A program made the translations under genes and the position numbers. From Kutzneria buriramensis (GTDB taxonomy: Bacteria > Actinomycetota > Actinomycetes > Mycobacteriales > Pseudonocardiaceae), in NCBI RefSeq assembly GCF_003387475.1, contig NZ_QUNO01000007.1, forward strand, positions 1-64,000: a stretch of 64,000 nucleotides of DNA. Reading direction: 5' to 3'. Below are positions 41,303-48,546 of the stretch, one piece after another; positions within the stretch are counted from its first letter, which is position 1; each line of letters opens with the position of its first letter. The notes beneath the pieces are model-generated. The model searched no databases. It was not told the origin of the DNA and saw only the letters and a list, made by a program, of their open reading frames with translations.

Positions 41303-43156
41303 TCAGCCCGCCGCGGCCAGGCTGAGGGCGAGCGTGCCGGTCGAGGTGTAGTCGTCCGCGGGCTCGTTCGTCGCCCACGTGAGGATGTTGTCCAGGTACC
41401 GGACCGCGGTGGAGTCGTAGGTCTTGTACGAGGGGTCGCTGCACGCCCGGTAGCCGTCGGGCAGCGGGTCGATGGTGTCGAACTGGTGGGCGTCGGTCGG
41501 GCCGCTCGCCACGCCGCCGACCGCGATCTTGCCGCTGCCGGTGAGGCTGCCGGACAGGTTGGCCACCTGGTTGTGCACGCACTTCGGGAAGTTGCCGGAA
41601 CCGATCAGCATCGAGATGCCCCACGCGTTGGATCCGAGGACGTAGTCGCGCTGCTGGGTGGCGAAGGCGTCGTAGTCGTGCTTGCCGGTCAGCCGGCCGT
41701 ACAGCAGCGCGGTGGTCATCAGGCCGAAGGTGTGGGTGGCCCCGTCGCCGTCCTGCATCGGCCAGCCGGTGCGGAACGGGCTCTTGGCCGCCTGCGCGAC
41801 CGCTGCCGACAGCTGACGGGCCAGGTCACCGGTCAGCTGGGACTCGGTGACGGCCAGCTTGGGGGCGCCTGCGCGACGCAGCAGCGTGACGAGGTCGGCG
41901 TGGGCGAGCGCGCTGGTGTCGTACAGGTTGAGGGAGTCGTGGTTGCTGCTGGCGATGTACGCCTTGGCGTACTTGCCGGCGTCGGTCGCCCAGCCGGTGG
42001 CGCGGTTGTCGCCGAGCGCGGTGGCGGCCAGGGAGAGCTCGGCGGCGCCGAGCTCCAGGTCGTCCAGGTAGGAAGACTCCGGGTAGTACTCGTGGGGGAA
42101 GACCGAGACGATGCTGCCGCCGGCGGTGTTGGCCAGCGCGTAGATCGTCGCCGCCGTGGACAGGTACTGAGCGGCCTTCGCCTTGTCGGTGGCGGCCAGG
42201 TTCTGGGCCGCCAGCGCGAACGACGCCGCCATGCGGCCGGCCAGGTTGGGGCTGATCTTCTCGCCGGGCTTGTTGGCCGCGAACACCGGCCGGTACTTGA
42301 TGTAGTAGTTCTTGTCGCCGACCGGCGCGGTCAGGGCGTCGTCGGCCTCCGGCAGCCGCCACACCTCGTGGTCGCCGACGAAGTTGTCCTTGGGATTGCC
42401 GATGCCGATGCCGACCTGCGCGTACAGGACGCCGTTGCGGGCGTCCCACATCTTGTTCAGGTAGTCCAGGCCGTACTGCGCCTCCGCCGCCAGTGCCGCG
42501 TTCGGGTGAGCCCGTTGCGACAGCAGGAGATTCGTCACCGAGTACGAGGCCGTCGCGGTGAACTTGAGGAAGTCGCCGGCGTCGAACCAGCCACCCGAGG
42601 CGTCGATCGTCGTGCCGGTCTTGGTCATCTTGCTGGTGATCGTCTCGCCGTCGAACGTCGGCGTCTGGTAGACGGCGGCCGTCTTGTCGGTGAGGTGGCT
42701 CGGCTTGCGGTTCATGACGCCCGGGATGACGTCCGCGCCGTCCCGCTGCATCTGGAAGAACGTCACCGTGTCGTCGGCCAGCGGGGCGAACAGGGTGCTG
42801 GCGCTGTCCACCCGGAAGGCCGGGGAGACGGTGCCGCCGACCTTGATCTGGTACGTGCCGGCGGTCTTCAGCGCGGAGACGTCGATCGGGTAGACCGCCG
42901 AGTACGCGGTGCTCCACTTGCCGGTGCTGGCGCCGACCTTGCCGGTCAGCACCGACTTGCCCGCGGCGTCGGTGACCGTGAAGGTCGCGCCGGCGTTCGA
43001 GGTGGTGCCCATCAGGTAGGCGGCCTTGGTCTCGCCGGTCGCGTAGCCGACCTCGTCCACCCGGATCTGAGCGGTGGTCGCCGCCGCCGCGGGCACGGCG
43101 GCGCTCACCGACGCGACCGCGGCCATCGCCGCGATCGCTGCTGTCGCAACTCGCAT
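41303..43156 (-). CDS. Secreted glycoside hydrolase family 9 (cellulase type)
   Basis: A 617-aa protein has a signal peptide (ATAAIAAMAAVASVSAAVP). The N-terminal Ig-like domain covers about 30-125 (IRVDEVGYATGETKAAYLM). The GH9 catalytic barrel follows, with ASGGWFDAGDFLKF near residue 190 (Asp pair giving the base), YVLGSNAWGISMLIGSG near 520 and TNEPADDYTSTG near 600, where Glu is the usual acid. GH9 enzymes cut beta-1,4-glucans. The QDGDGATHTFG and KCVHNQ regions carry other family residues. No cellulose-binding module is attached. A palindromic operator precedes it. Confidence 0.9.
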   Translation of the reverse strand: MRVATAAIAAMAAVASVSAAVPAAAATTAQIRVDEVGYATGETKAAYLMGTTSNAGATFTVTDAAGKSVLTGKVGASTGKWSTAYSAVYPIDVSALKTAGTYQIKVGGTVSPAFRVDSASTLFAPLADDTVTFFQMQRDGADVIPGVMNRKPSHLTDKTAAVYQTPTFDGETITSKMTKTGTTIDASGGWFDAGDFLKFTATASYSVTNLLLSQRAHPNAALAAEAQYGLDYLNKMWDARNGVLYAQVGIGIGNPKDNFVGDHEVWRLPEADDALTAPVGDKNYYIKYRPVFAANKPGEKISPNLAGRMAASFALAAQNLAATDKAKAAQYLSTAATIYALANTAGGSIVSVFPHEYYPESSYLDDLELGAAELSLAATALGDNRATGWATDAGKYAKAYIASSNHDSLNLYDTSALAHADLVTLLRRAGAPKLAVTESQLTGDLARQLSAAVAQAAKSPFRTGWPMQDGDGATHTFGLMTTALLYGRLTGKHDYDAFATQQRDYVLGSNAWGISMLIGSGNFPKCVHNQVANLSGSLTGSGKIAVGGVASGPTDAHQFDTIDPLPDGYRACSDPSYKTYDSTAVRYLDNILTWATNEPADDYTSTGTLALSLAAAG

Positions 43157-43193
43157 GGGTTCCTCCGGTGCAGGGGCCGGCGGCAGGCCACAG

Positions 43194-43210
43194 TTAGGAA
43201 AGTTTCCTAA
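43194..43210. promoter_or_regulatory. Palindrome upstream of the GH9 gene
   Basis: TTAGGAAAGTTTCCTAA is a perfect 17-bp palindrome with a central G, 38-54 bp upstream of the GH9 ATG at 43156 (minus strand). It is strongly AT-rich for this genome and sits where a repressor would block the promoter. The regulator is not in the window. Confidence 0.65.
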
Positions 43211-43225
43211 TTATTGTGGAGGACG

Positions 43226-44221
43226 TTACTTGCTGCCAAGGGGCCGGTCAACGCGCCCGTCGGCGATGCTGTCGAGCAGCCGTTCGGCCAGCGCCAGGAT
43301 GCCGTCCCGGAGTTCGGGTGGTTCCTCGACGACGAACGGCGAGTCGAGGCCGACGAGCACGCGGGGCACCCAGTCCAGGCGCTCGGCCCGCAGGCGCAGC
43401 CGAACCCAGCCCGGCTCCCCGTCGATGGGTTGGACCGACGCGATGCCGGCCGGCAGCCTTGAGCGGACGGCGTCGGCGTCTCCCCGTACCCGTACGGAGA
43501 CCGAGTGCTGCCAAGGGGTTCGGGCGAGACCGTCGAGCACCCGGGCCGCCGGGTCGAAGTCGGCCGGCACCTCGAACGTGCCGTCGCCGACAGCGGTGTG
43601 AGCGATGCGGTCCAGCCGAAACGTGCGGATGTCTCCGCTGGCGGAGTCGGCGCCGGTCACGTACCAGCGGCCGGAATGAGCGACCACGCCGTACGGGTGC
43701 AGGGTCCGGTCGGTGCGGCGGCCGTCGCGGCCGGTGTAGGCGATCGTCACGGGCCGGCGGTTGCGGGCGGCCTCGGCGAGCCGCAGCAGGATCGCGGTGG
43801 CCGGGGTGATCACCGGACGTGCCGGCGCGGTGAAGTCGGTGATCTGCAACAGCGCATCGAGGCGGGCCGCCAGCTGCTTCGGCAGCACTCGTCGCAGCTT
43901 GGCCACCGCTCCCTCGACCGCCGCCTCCGAGCTGGTCACCAGCCCGGCGCGGCGGCCGGCCACCAGCCCGAGCACGATCGCCAGCGCCTCGTCGTCGGTG
44001 AGCATCAGCGGCGGCATCCGGTAGCCGGCGGCGAGGCGGTAGCCGCCGTAGCGGCCGCGCACCGAGTCGATCGGGATGTCCAGGTCGATCAGGTGCGAGA
44101 GGTAGCGGCGGACCGTGCGCTCGTCCACGTCCAGCCGGTCGGCCAGCGTGGCCGTGGTGTGCGTGCCGCCGCCCTGCAGGATCTCCAGCAGGGCGAGGAC
44201 GCGGGCGGTAGGGCGGGCCAC
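43226..44221 (-). CDS. YafY-type WYL-domain transcriptional regulator
   Basis: A 331-aa protein starts at GTG 44221. The N-terminal winged helix is VLALLEILQGGGTHTTATLAD, then VDERTVRRYLSHLIDLD and GRYGGYRLAAGYRMPPLM. A WYL domain lies about residues 135-215 (PVTIAYTGRDGRRTDRTLHPYGVVAHSGRWYV). WYL proteins bind small ligands or nucleic acids. It is divergent from a VOC gene across an operator-like inverted repeat, the usual arrangement for the YafY group. Confidence 0.9.
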   Translation of the reverse strand: MARPTARVLALLEILQGGGTHTTATLADRLDVDERTVRRYLSHLIDLDIPIDSVRGRYGGYRLAAGYRMPPLMLTDDEALAIVLGLVAGRRAGLVTSSEAAVEGAVAKLRRVLPKQLAARLDALLQITDFTAPARPVITPATAILLRLAEAARNRRPVTIAYTGRDGRRTDRTLHPYGVVAHSGRWYVTGADSASGDIRTFRLDRIAHTAVGDGTFEVPADFDPAARVLDGLARTPWQHSVSVRVRGDADAVRSRLPAGIASVQPIDGEPGWVRLRLRAERLDWVPRVLVGLDSPFVVEEPPELRDGILALAERLLDSIADGRVDRPLGSK

Positions 44222-44237
44222 ATCGACATCGTGTCAT

Positions 44238-44262
44238 ATACCGGGCGGAATCTGCCCGGTAT
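44238..44262. promoter_or_regulatory. Inverted repeat between WYL regulator and VOC genes
   Basis: ATACCGGGC (44238-44246) and GCCCGGTAT (44254-44262) form perfect 9-bp arms separated by 7 bp, lying 17 bp from the regulator start and 19 bp from the VOC ATG. The position suits autorepression and control of both genes. Confidence 0.7.
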
Positions 44263-44281
44263 TGGTTCTAGCGTCGTGGGC

Positions 44282-44680
44282 ATGAGGATTTCTTCGCTGC
44301 GCATGATCACCGACGACGTCGCCCGGCTCGTCGACTTCTACGAGCACGTCACCGGCCTGACCGCCGCCTGGGCCACGCCCGACTTCGCCGAGATCGCCAC
44401 CCCGGCGTTCACCCTGGCCATCGGCGGCACCCGCACCGTCGCCCTGTTCGGGCCCGGCGCCGCCCGACCTGCCGACAACCACAGCCTCATCGTCGAGTTC
44501 CTCGTCGACGACGTCGACGCCGAGTACAAGCGGCTGGTCGACAGGTCGGTCGACGTCGTCGCCGAGCCCACCGACATGCCCTGGGGCAACCGGTCCCTGC
44601 TCGTACGCGATCCCGACGGCACGCTCGTGAACCTCTTCACCCCCGTCACCGAGCAGGCGATCGCCAAGTGGTCGGCCTGA
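44282..44680 (+). CDS. VOC superfamily protein under WYL-regulator control
   Basis: A 132-aa protein opens MRISSLRMITDDVARLVDFYE and has a second unit LIVEFLVDDVDAEYKRLVDR, ending LLVRDPDGTLVNLFTP. It is a glyoxalase/bleomycin-resistance-fold protein. The divergent WYL regulator and shared inverted repeat argue that it is the regulator's main target. It is often annotated as a resistance or detoxification protein, but substrate is unknown. Confidence 0.88.
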   Translation: MRISSLRMITDDVARLVDFYEHVTGLTAAWATPDFAEIATPAFTLAIGGTRTVALFGPGAARPADNHSLIVEFLVDDVDAEYKRLVDRSVDVVAEPTDMPWGNRSLLVRDPDGTLVNLFTPVTEQAIAKWSA

Positions 44681-44746
44681 GCGAACCCGGCGCTGCTGTG
44701 GGCAGAACGGCCGTCGAGGTGCCGCTGAGATGCCCAGACTGTCGCC

Positions 44747-45535
44747 ATGGACCTGGGATTTCGGGGCGAGGTCGCCGACTTCTACCACCGGTTCCGCCGT
44801 GGCTATCCGCCGGCGGTGATCGACTCGCTGGTGGACGCGTTCGGGTTGACCGCCGACGACGTGGTGGTGGATCTCGGCTGCGGAACCGGCCAGCTGGCGC
44901 TGCCGATCGCCGACCGCGTGCGGTCGGTGGTCGCCGTCGACCCGGAGCCGGACATGCTGCTGCGCGGACGCCGGGCCGCCGCTGAGCGCGGGGTCGACAA
45001 CGTGAGCTGGGTGATCGGGGCCGACACCGACATGCCGGCGCTGGGCGCGCTGCTCGGCGACCAGCGGGTGGGGATGGTGGCCGTCGGTCAGGCACTGCAC
45101 TGGATGCGGCACGACGAGTTGTTCCGCGCGACGGTTCCCGTCGTCCGGCCCGGCGGCGGAATTGCCGTGGTCGCCAACGGAACACCGTTGTGGCTCCAGG
45201 ATTCCGCGTGGTCCCACGCCTTGCGGGACAGCCTGGCTGACTGGTTCGGCAGCAAGCCGTCCGCCGCCTGCGGCACGGATGACGCCAGCCGACAACGATA
45301 CGGCGACAGCTTGACCGCCGCCGGTTACGACGTGGCCGTCACCGCTGTCGACTACACCGACGAGCTCAGCTTGGAACAGGTCGTCGGCGGTGTCTATTCG
45401 GCGCTGCCCGTCGACCGGCTGCCCGCTCCGGCGGAGCGTCCACGGTTCGCCGAGCGGCTGGGCGAGGCGCTCCAACCGCATCGGCCGTTCATCGAGCGGG
45501 TTCGGGTGACGATCCTGACCGGCCGGCGTCGGTGA
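44747..45535 (+). CDS. Class I SAM-dependent methyltransferase
   Basis: A 262-aa protein starts at ATG 44747. Motif I VVVDLGCGTGQLALPIAD (near residues 40-58), VVAVDPEPDMLLRGRR and a post-I acidic loop identify it. QALHWMRHDELF and RPGGGIAVVANG match the small-molecule methyltransferase group with the ALHWMD-type motif. The substrate is unknown. Its last 47 bp overlap the convergent LuxR gene at 45489. Confidence 0.85.
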   Translation: MDLGFRGEVADFYHRFRRGYPPAVIDSLVDAFGLTADDVVVDLGCGTGQLALPIADRVRSVVAVDPEPDMLLRGRRAAAERGVDNVSWVIGADTDMPALGALLGDQRVGMVAVGQALHWMRHDELFRATVPVVRPGGGIAVVANGTPLWLQDSAWSHALRDSLADWFGSKPSAACGTDDASRQRYGDSLTAAGYDVAVTAVDYTDELSLEQVVGGVYSALPVDRLPAPAERPRFAERLGEALQPHRPFIERVRVTILTGRRR

Positions 45536-47744
45536 TCCAGGTGGCGACCTGAGTCCGGGAGGTGCAGCCCAGTTTGACGAGGATGCGCCGGATGTGGCTG
45601 TCGACGGTGTGGTCGGAGATGTGCAGGCGGGTGGCGATCTGCCTGTTGCTCAGGCCCTCGGCGACGAGGTGGGCCACCTCGGCCTCGCGCGGGGTGAGCG
45701 GGCCGGCGGCTGTGCTGGTGGCGGCGGCCGGGGCGGGTTCGCCCAGCGCGAGCGCGATGGCGTCGGCACGGCTCAGGCGTCGGCCGTCCTCGAGGCACGC
45801 CTGGTAAGTGGTGTCGCCAAGGGCGGCTCGGGTGGCTGCACGGGCGGTGTCCAGCGCTGGAGTCAGGTACGGCCGCAGCGTGGTGCCGGCGCGGAGGGAC
45901 TCGGTGGCGCCGAGCAGTTGGGCGGCGAGCCGCTGCTGCTGGGTTGCGGCGGCGTGGCAGGCGAGCGCGCCGAGGACGTGGTGCTGGGCGACCCGGTCGT
46001 CGAGGCGGCGGGCGATGTGCAGGGCCTCGGCGAGCAGCGGCCGCGCCTCGTCGAAGTCCGGCGTGGCCAGGGCGAGGTTGGCCAGCATCATCTCCAGCGC
46101 GTACAGGTCGTCGACCGCGCGGCACCGGCGGATTCCGTCGGCGGCCGCGGTCCGGACGGTGGCGAGGTCGCCGTCGAAGAGCCCGATGATCGACTCCGCC
46201 TGGCGCACGGAGATGGTGGACAGATGGTCGTTCGGCGCGAGACCGGCGGCGGCCTCGAGCAGATCGTGGCCGTCCTCGCCGGCGGTGTGCGCGACGATGG
46301 CGGCCAGCGTCAACGCATGCACCTGAACGGGGACGAGACCGGCCCGTTCGGCGGCGGCCGCGGCCCGTCGGAGCAGCGGACCGGCGGTGTCGGCATCGGC
46401 CTGGAGCACGGCGAGAAACCCGCGCATGAACTGGGCGAGGAGGTGCTCCCCGGCGTCCAACTCGTCGAGCCAGCGGACGCCTTCGCTGGTGGCGCGGGTG
46501 GCCCAGAACCACCCCGCGGCGGCGGCGAGATCGAGCCCGAGCCGCCGGTCGCCGCGGAGCACGCATTGCCCCAGCACGGACCGGATGTTGTCGATCTCGA
46601 CGTCCATCCAGGCCAGCCACTCGAGCAGGCGGAAACGGACCTGCGGCAGCGACTCCAGGCAGCGGTCGCGGTAGTACTCCGCGCAGCGCCGTTCGAACGA
46701 TTCCTGTTCACCGGCCTCGCGCAGCTTGATGCCGGCGTACTCGCGCATGGTCTCGTGCAGCCGATAACACGCCACCTCGCCGACGTCGTCGCGGATCAGC
46801 AGCGACTTGTCCACGAGCGACGCCACCGCATCCAACACGCCCGCAGCCGGAAGGTCCTGCGCGCAAACGGATTCGACGTCGTCCACGGTGAACCGTCCAC
46901 CGAAGACGCACAGCCGCCGCAGCAGGGCCTGCTCGTCGGCGGTCAACAGGTCGTGGCTCCAGTCGATGGTGGCTCGCAGCGTGTGGTGGCGCGGCGCCAC
47001 CGCCTGGCCACCGGTCAGCAGGGCGAACCGATCGGCGAGGCGGGGAAGGATCTGCGCCACCGACAGGACCCTGGTCCGGACCGCGGCCAGCTCGATCGCC
47101 AACGGCAGGCCGTCGAGCCGGCGGCACAGCTCGACCACCGCCGACGCGTTCGCGGCGGTCAGTTCGAACCGGCCGATGGCCGTCGCACGCTCCACGAACA
47201 GCTGTACGGCCTCGTTCTGGCGCACCTGTACCAGCGACGCCTGAGCCAACGGAAGATCGAGCGGCGGCACTGTGACGACATGCTCGCCCGCCACCGACAG
47301 CGGTTCCCGGCTGGTGACGACCACGCACACACCCGGCGCGGTGTGCAGGATCCTGCTCAGCAGCGCGGCGGTGGCCGCCAGCAGGTGCTCGCAGTTGTCC
47401 ACCACCAACAAGAGCCGCTTGTCACGCAGATACGACAGCACCAGCTCCGCCGGTTCGGCGGCTTGATCCCGTAGGTCGAGCCCGGCCAGCACGGCGTTGG
47501 CCACCAGGCCTGGATCCCGTAGATCGGCCAGCTCGACCAGCCACGTCCCGTCCGGGAAACCGCGGGCCAGCTCGGTCCCGGCCCGCAGGGCCAGGCGCGT
47601 CTTGCCGACCCCGCCCGGACCCACGAGGCTGACCAGCCGCGCCTTGGCGAGCTTCTGCCGGACCTCGGCCAGCTCCCGGCGGCGACCCACGAAACTGGTC
47701 GCATCGGCCGGCAGGTTGCCCGGGCGGCGCGCAGGTCTGGCCAT
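45489..47744 (-). CDS. Large AfsR/LuxR-type ATPase regulator
   Basis: A 751-aa protein has an N-terminal NTPase: VGRRRELAEVRQKL, Walker A LVGPGGVGKTRLALR near residue 43, Walker B LLLVVDNCEHLL near 112 and VVTSREPLSVAGE. A TPR-like helical middle follows. The C-terminal LuxR HTH lies about residues 680-740 (LTPREAEVAHLVAEGLSNRQ, then IATRLHISDHTVDSHIRR). Such proteins switch on pathway or morphological genes upon effector or partner binding. The divergent gene (47827) is a membrane protein. It overlaps the methyltransferase gene tail to tail. Confidence 0.9.
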   Translation of the reverse strand: MARPARRPGNLPADATSFVGRRRELAEVRQKLAKARLVSLVGPGGVGKTRLALRAGTELARGFPDGTWLVELADLRDPGLVANAVLAGLDLRDQAAEPAELVLSYLRDKRLLLVVDNCEHLLAATAALLSRILHTAPGVCVVVTSREPLSVAGEHVVTVPPLDLPLAQASLVQVRQNEAVQLFVERATAIGRFELTAANASAVVELCRRLDGLPLAIELAAVRTRVLSVAQILPRLADRFALLTGGQAVAPRHHTLRATIDWSHDLLTADEQALLRRLCVFGGRFTVDDVESVCAQDLPAAGVLDAVASLVDKSLLIRDDVGEVACYRLHETMREYAGIKLREAGEQESFERRCAEYYRDRCLESLPQVRFRLLEWLAWMDVEIDNIRSVLGQCVLRGDRRLGLDLAAAAGWFWATRATSEGVRWLDELDAGEHLLAQFMRGFLAVLQADADTAGPLLRRAAAAAERAGLVPVQVHALTLAAIVAHTAGEDGHDLLEAAAGLAPNDHLSTISVRQAESIIGLFDGDLATVRTAAADGIRRCRAVDDLYALEMMLANLALATPDFDEARPLLAEALHIARRLDDRVAQHHVLGALACHAAATQQQRLAAQLLGATESLRAGTTLRPYLTPALDTARAATRAALGDTTYQACLEDGRRLSRADAIALALGEPAPAAATSTAAGPLTPREAEVAHLVAEGLSNRQIATRLHISDHTVDSHIRRILVKLGCTSRTQVATWITDAGRSGSSPEPAR

Positions 47745-47773
47745 GACCCCTCGAACCCTACTATCCCGCGCCC

Positions 47774-47791
47774 ATCACGAATTCCCGTGAT
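47774..47791. promoter_or_regulatory. Inverted repeat between the LuxR-type gene and DUF4386-like gene
   Basis: ATCACG (47774-47779) and CGTGAT (47786-47791) are separated by six bases. The right arm runs into ATACCGGGCGG (47790-47800), a string also found in the WYL/VOC operator at 44238-44248. It lies in the 82-bp divergent region. The arms are short. Confidence 0.45.
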
Positions 47792-47826
47792 ACCGGGCGG
47801 CCGGCGCCGTTCCTACGGTGGCCGGT

Positions 47827-48546
47827 GTGACCACGGCAAACACCCTGATCGCCCCCGATGCAACGATGTCGCCCCGGGCGAGGGCGAGGCTGGCCGGCGT
47901 CTTCGAGGCGCTGGAGGGAACGGCGTCGGCCGGCGGCCAGGTGGTGATCCTCGGGCAGTTCGTCGTGCCCGGCGGGGACGCCGCCACGGCGCACAACATC
48001 CTGGCGCACGAGACCCTGTTCCGCTTCGGGTTCCTGCTGTCCCTTGCCGGCGTGGGGTTCCACCTCGCCTGGGGCCTGCTGATCTACCAGGTGCTCAAGC
48101 CGGTGAACCGCACGGTGTCGCCGGTCGCCGCCTTCATGGTGATCATCACCAGCGCCATGCAGGCGGTCACCGCGCTGCTCTACCTCGCTCCGCTGGTTGT
48201 GCTGAAGGGCGGCGGCGGTCAGGCTCCCGGGCTGGCCGCCGAGCTGGTCAAGCTGAACGGCGCCGCGTTCCAGGTCGACCTGACCTTCTTCGGGTTCTGG
48301 TGCGTGCTGACCGGTTATCTGGTCCTGCGATCGCGGTTCCTGCCCAGGCTGCTGGGCGTGCTGCTGATGGTCGACGGCGTCGGCTGGAGCCTGTATCTGT
48401 GGCCGCCGCTGGCCACCGCGCTGTTCCCGGCCATCGCGGTGGCCGCCGGGCTGGCAGAGGTGCCGATGCAGGTGTGGCTGATCGTCCGAGGCGTGAACAA
48501 CGGGAGATGGTACGAACAGGCGGGGATCAGTCCAGCAACGCCGTGA
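47827..48546 (+). CDS. DUF4386-like integral membrane protein
   Basis: A 239-aa protein is taken from GTG 47827; GTG 47818 is possible. It has about six hydrophobic helices: GGQVVILGQFVVP, LFRFGFLLSLAGVGFHLAWG, FMVIITSAMQAVTALLYLAP and others. The sequence pattern (ARLAGVFEAL near the start, helix pairs with LLLV and LPRLLGVLL) fits DUF4386 proteins. No catalytic motif is known for the family. It is divergent from the LuxR-type gene, which likely controls it, and overlaps the SARP gene by 20 bp at its end. Confidence 0.75.
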   Translation: MTTANTLIAPDATMSPRARARLAGVFEALEGTASAGGQVVILGQFVVPGGDAATAHNILAHETLFRFGFLLSLAGVGFHLAWGLLIYQVLKPVNRTVSPVAAFMVIITSAMQAVTALLYLAPLVVLKGGGGQAPGLAAELVKLNGAAFQVDLTFFGFWCVLTGYLVLRSRFLPRLLGVLLMVDGVGWSLYLWPPLATALFPAIAVAAGLAEVPMQVWLIVRGVNNGRWYEQAGISPATP

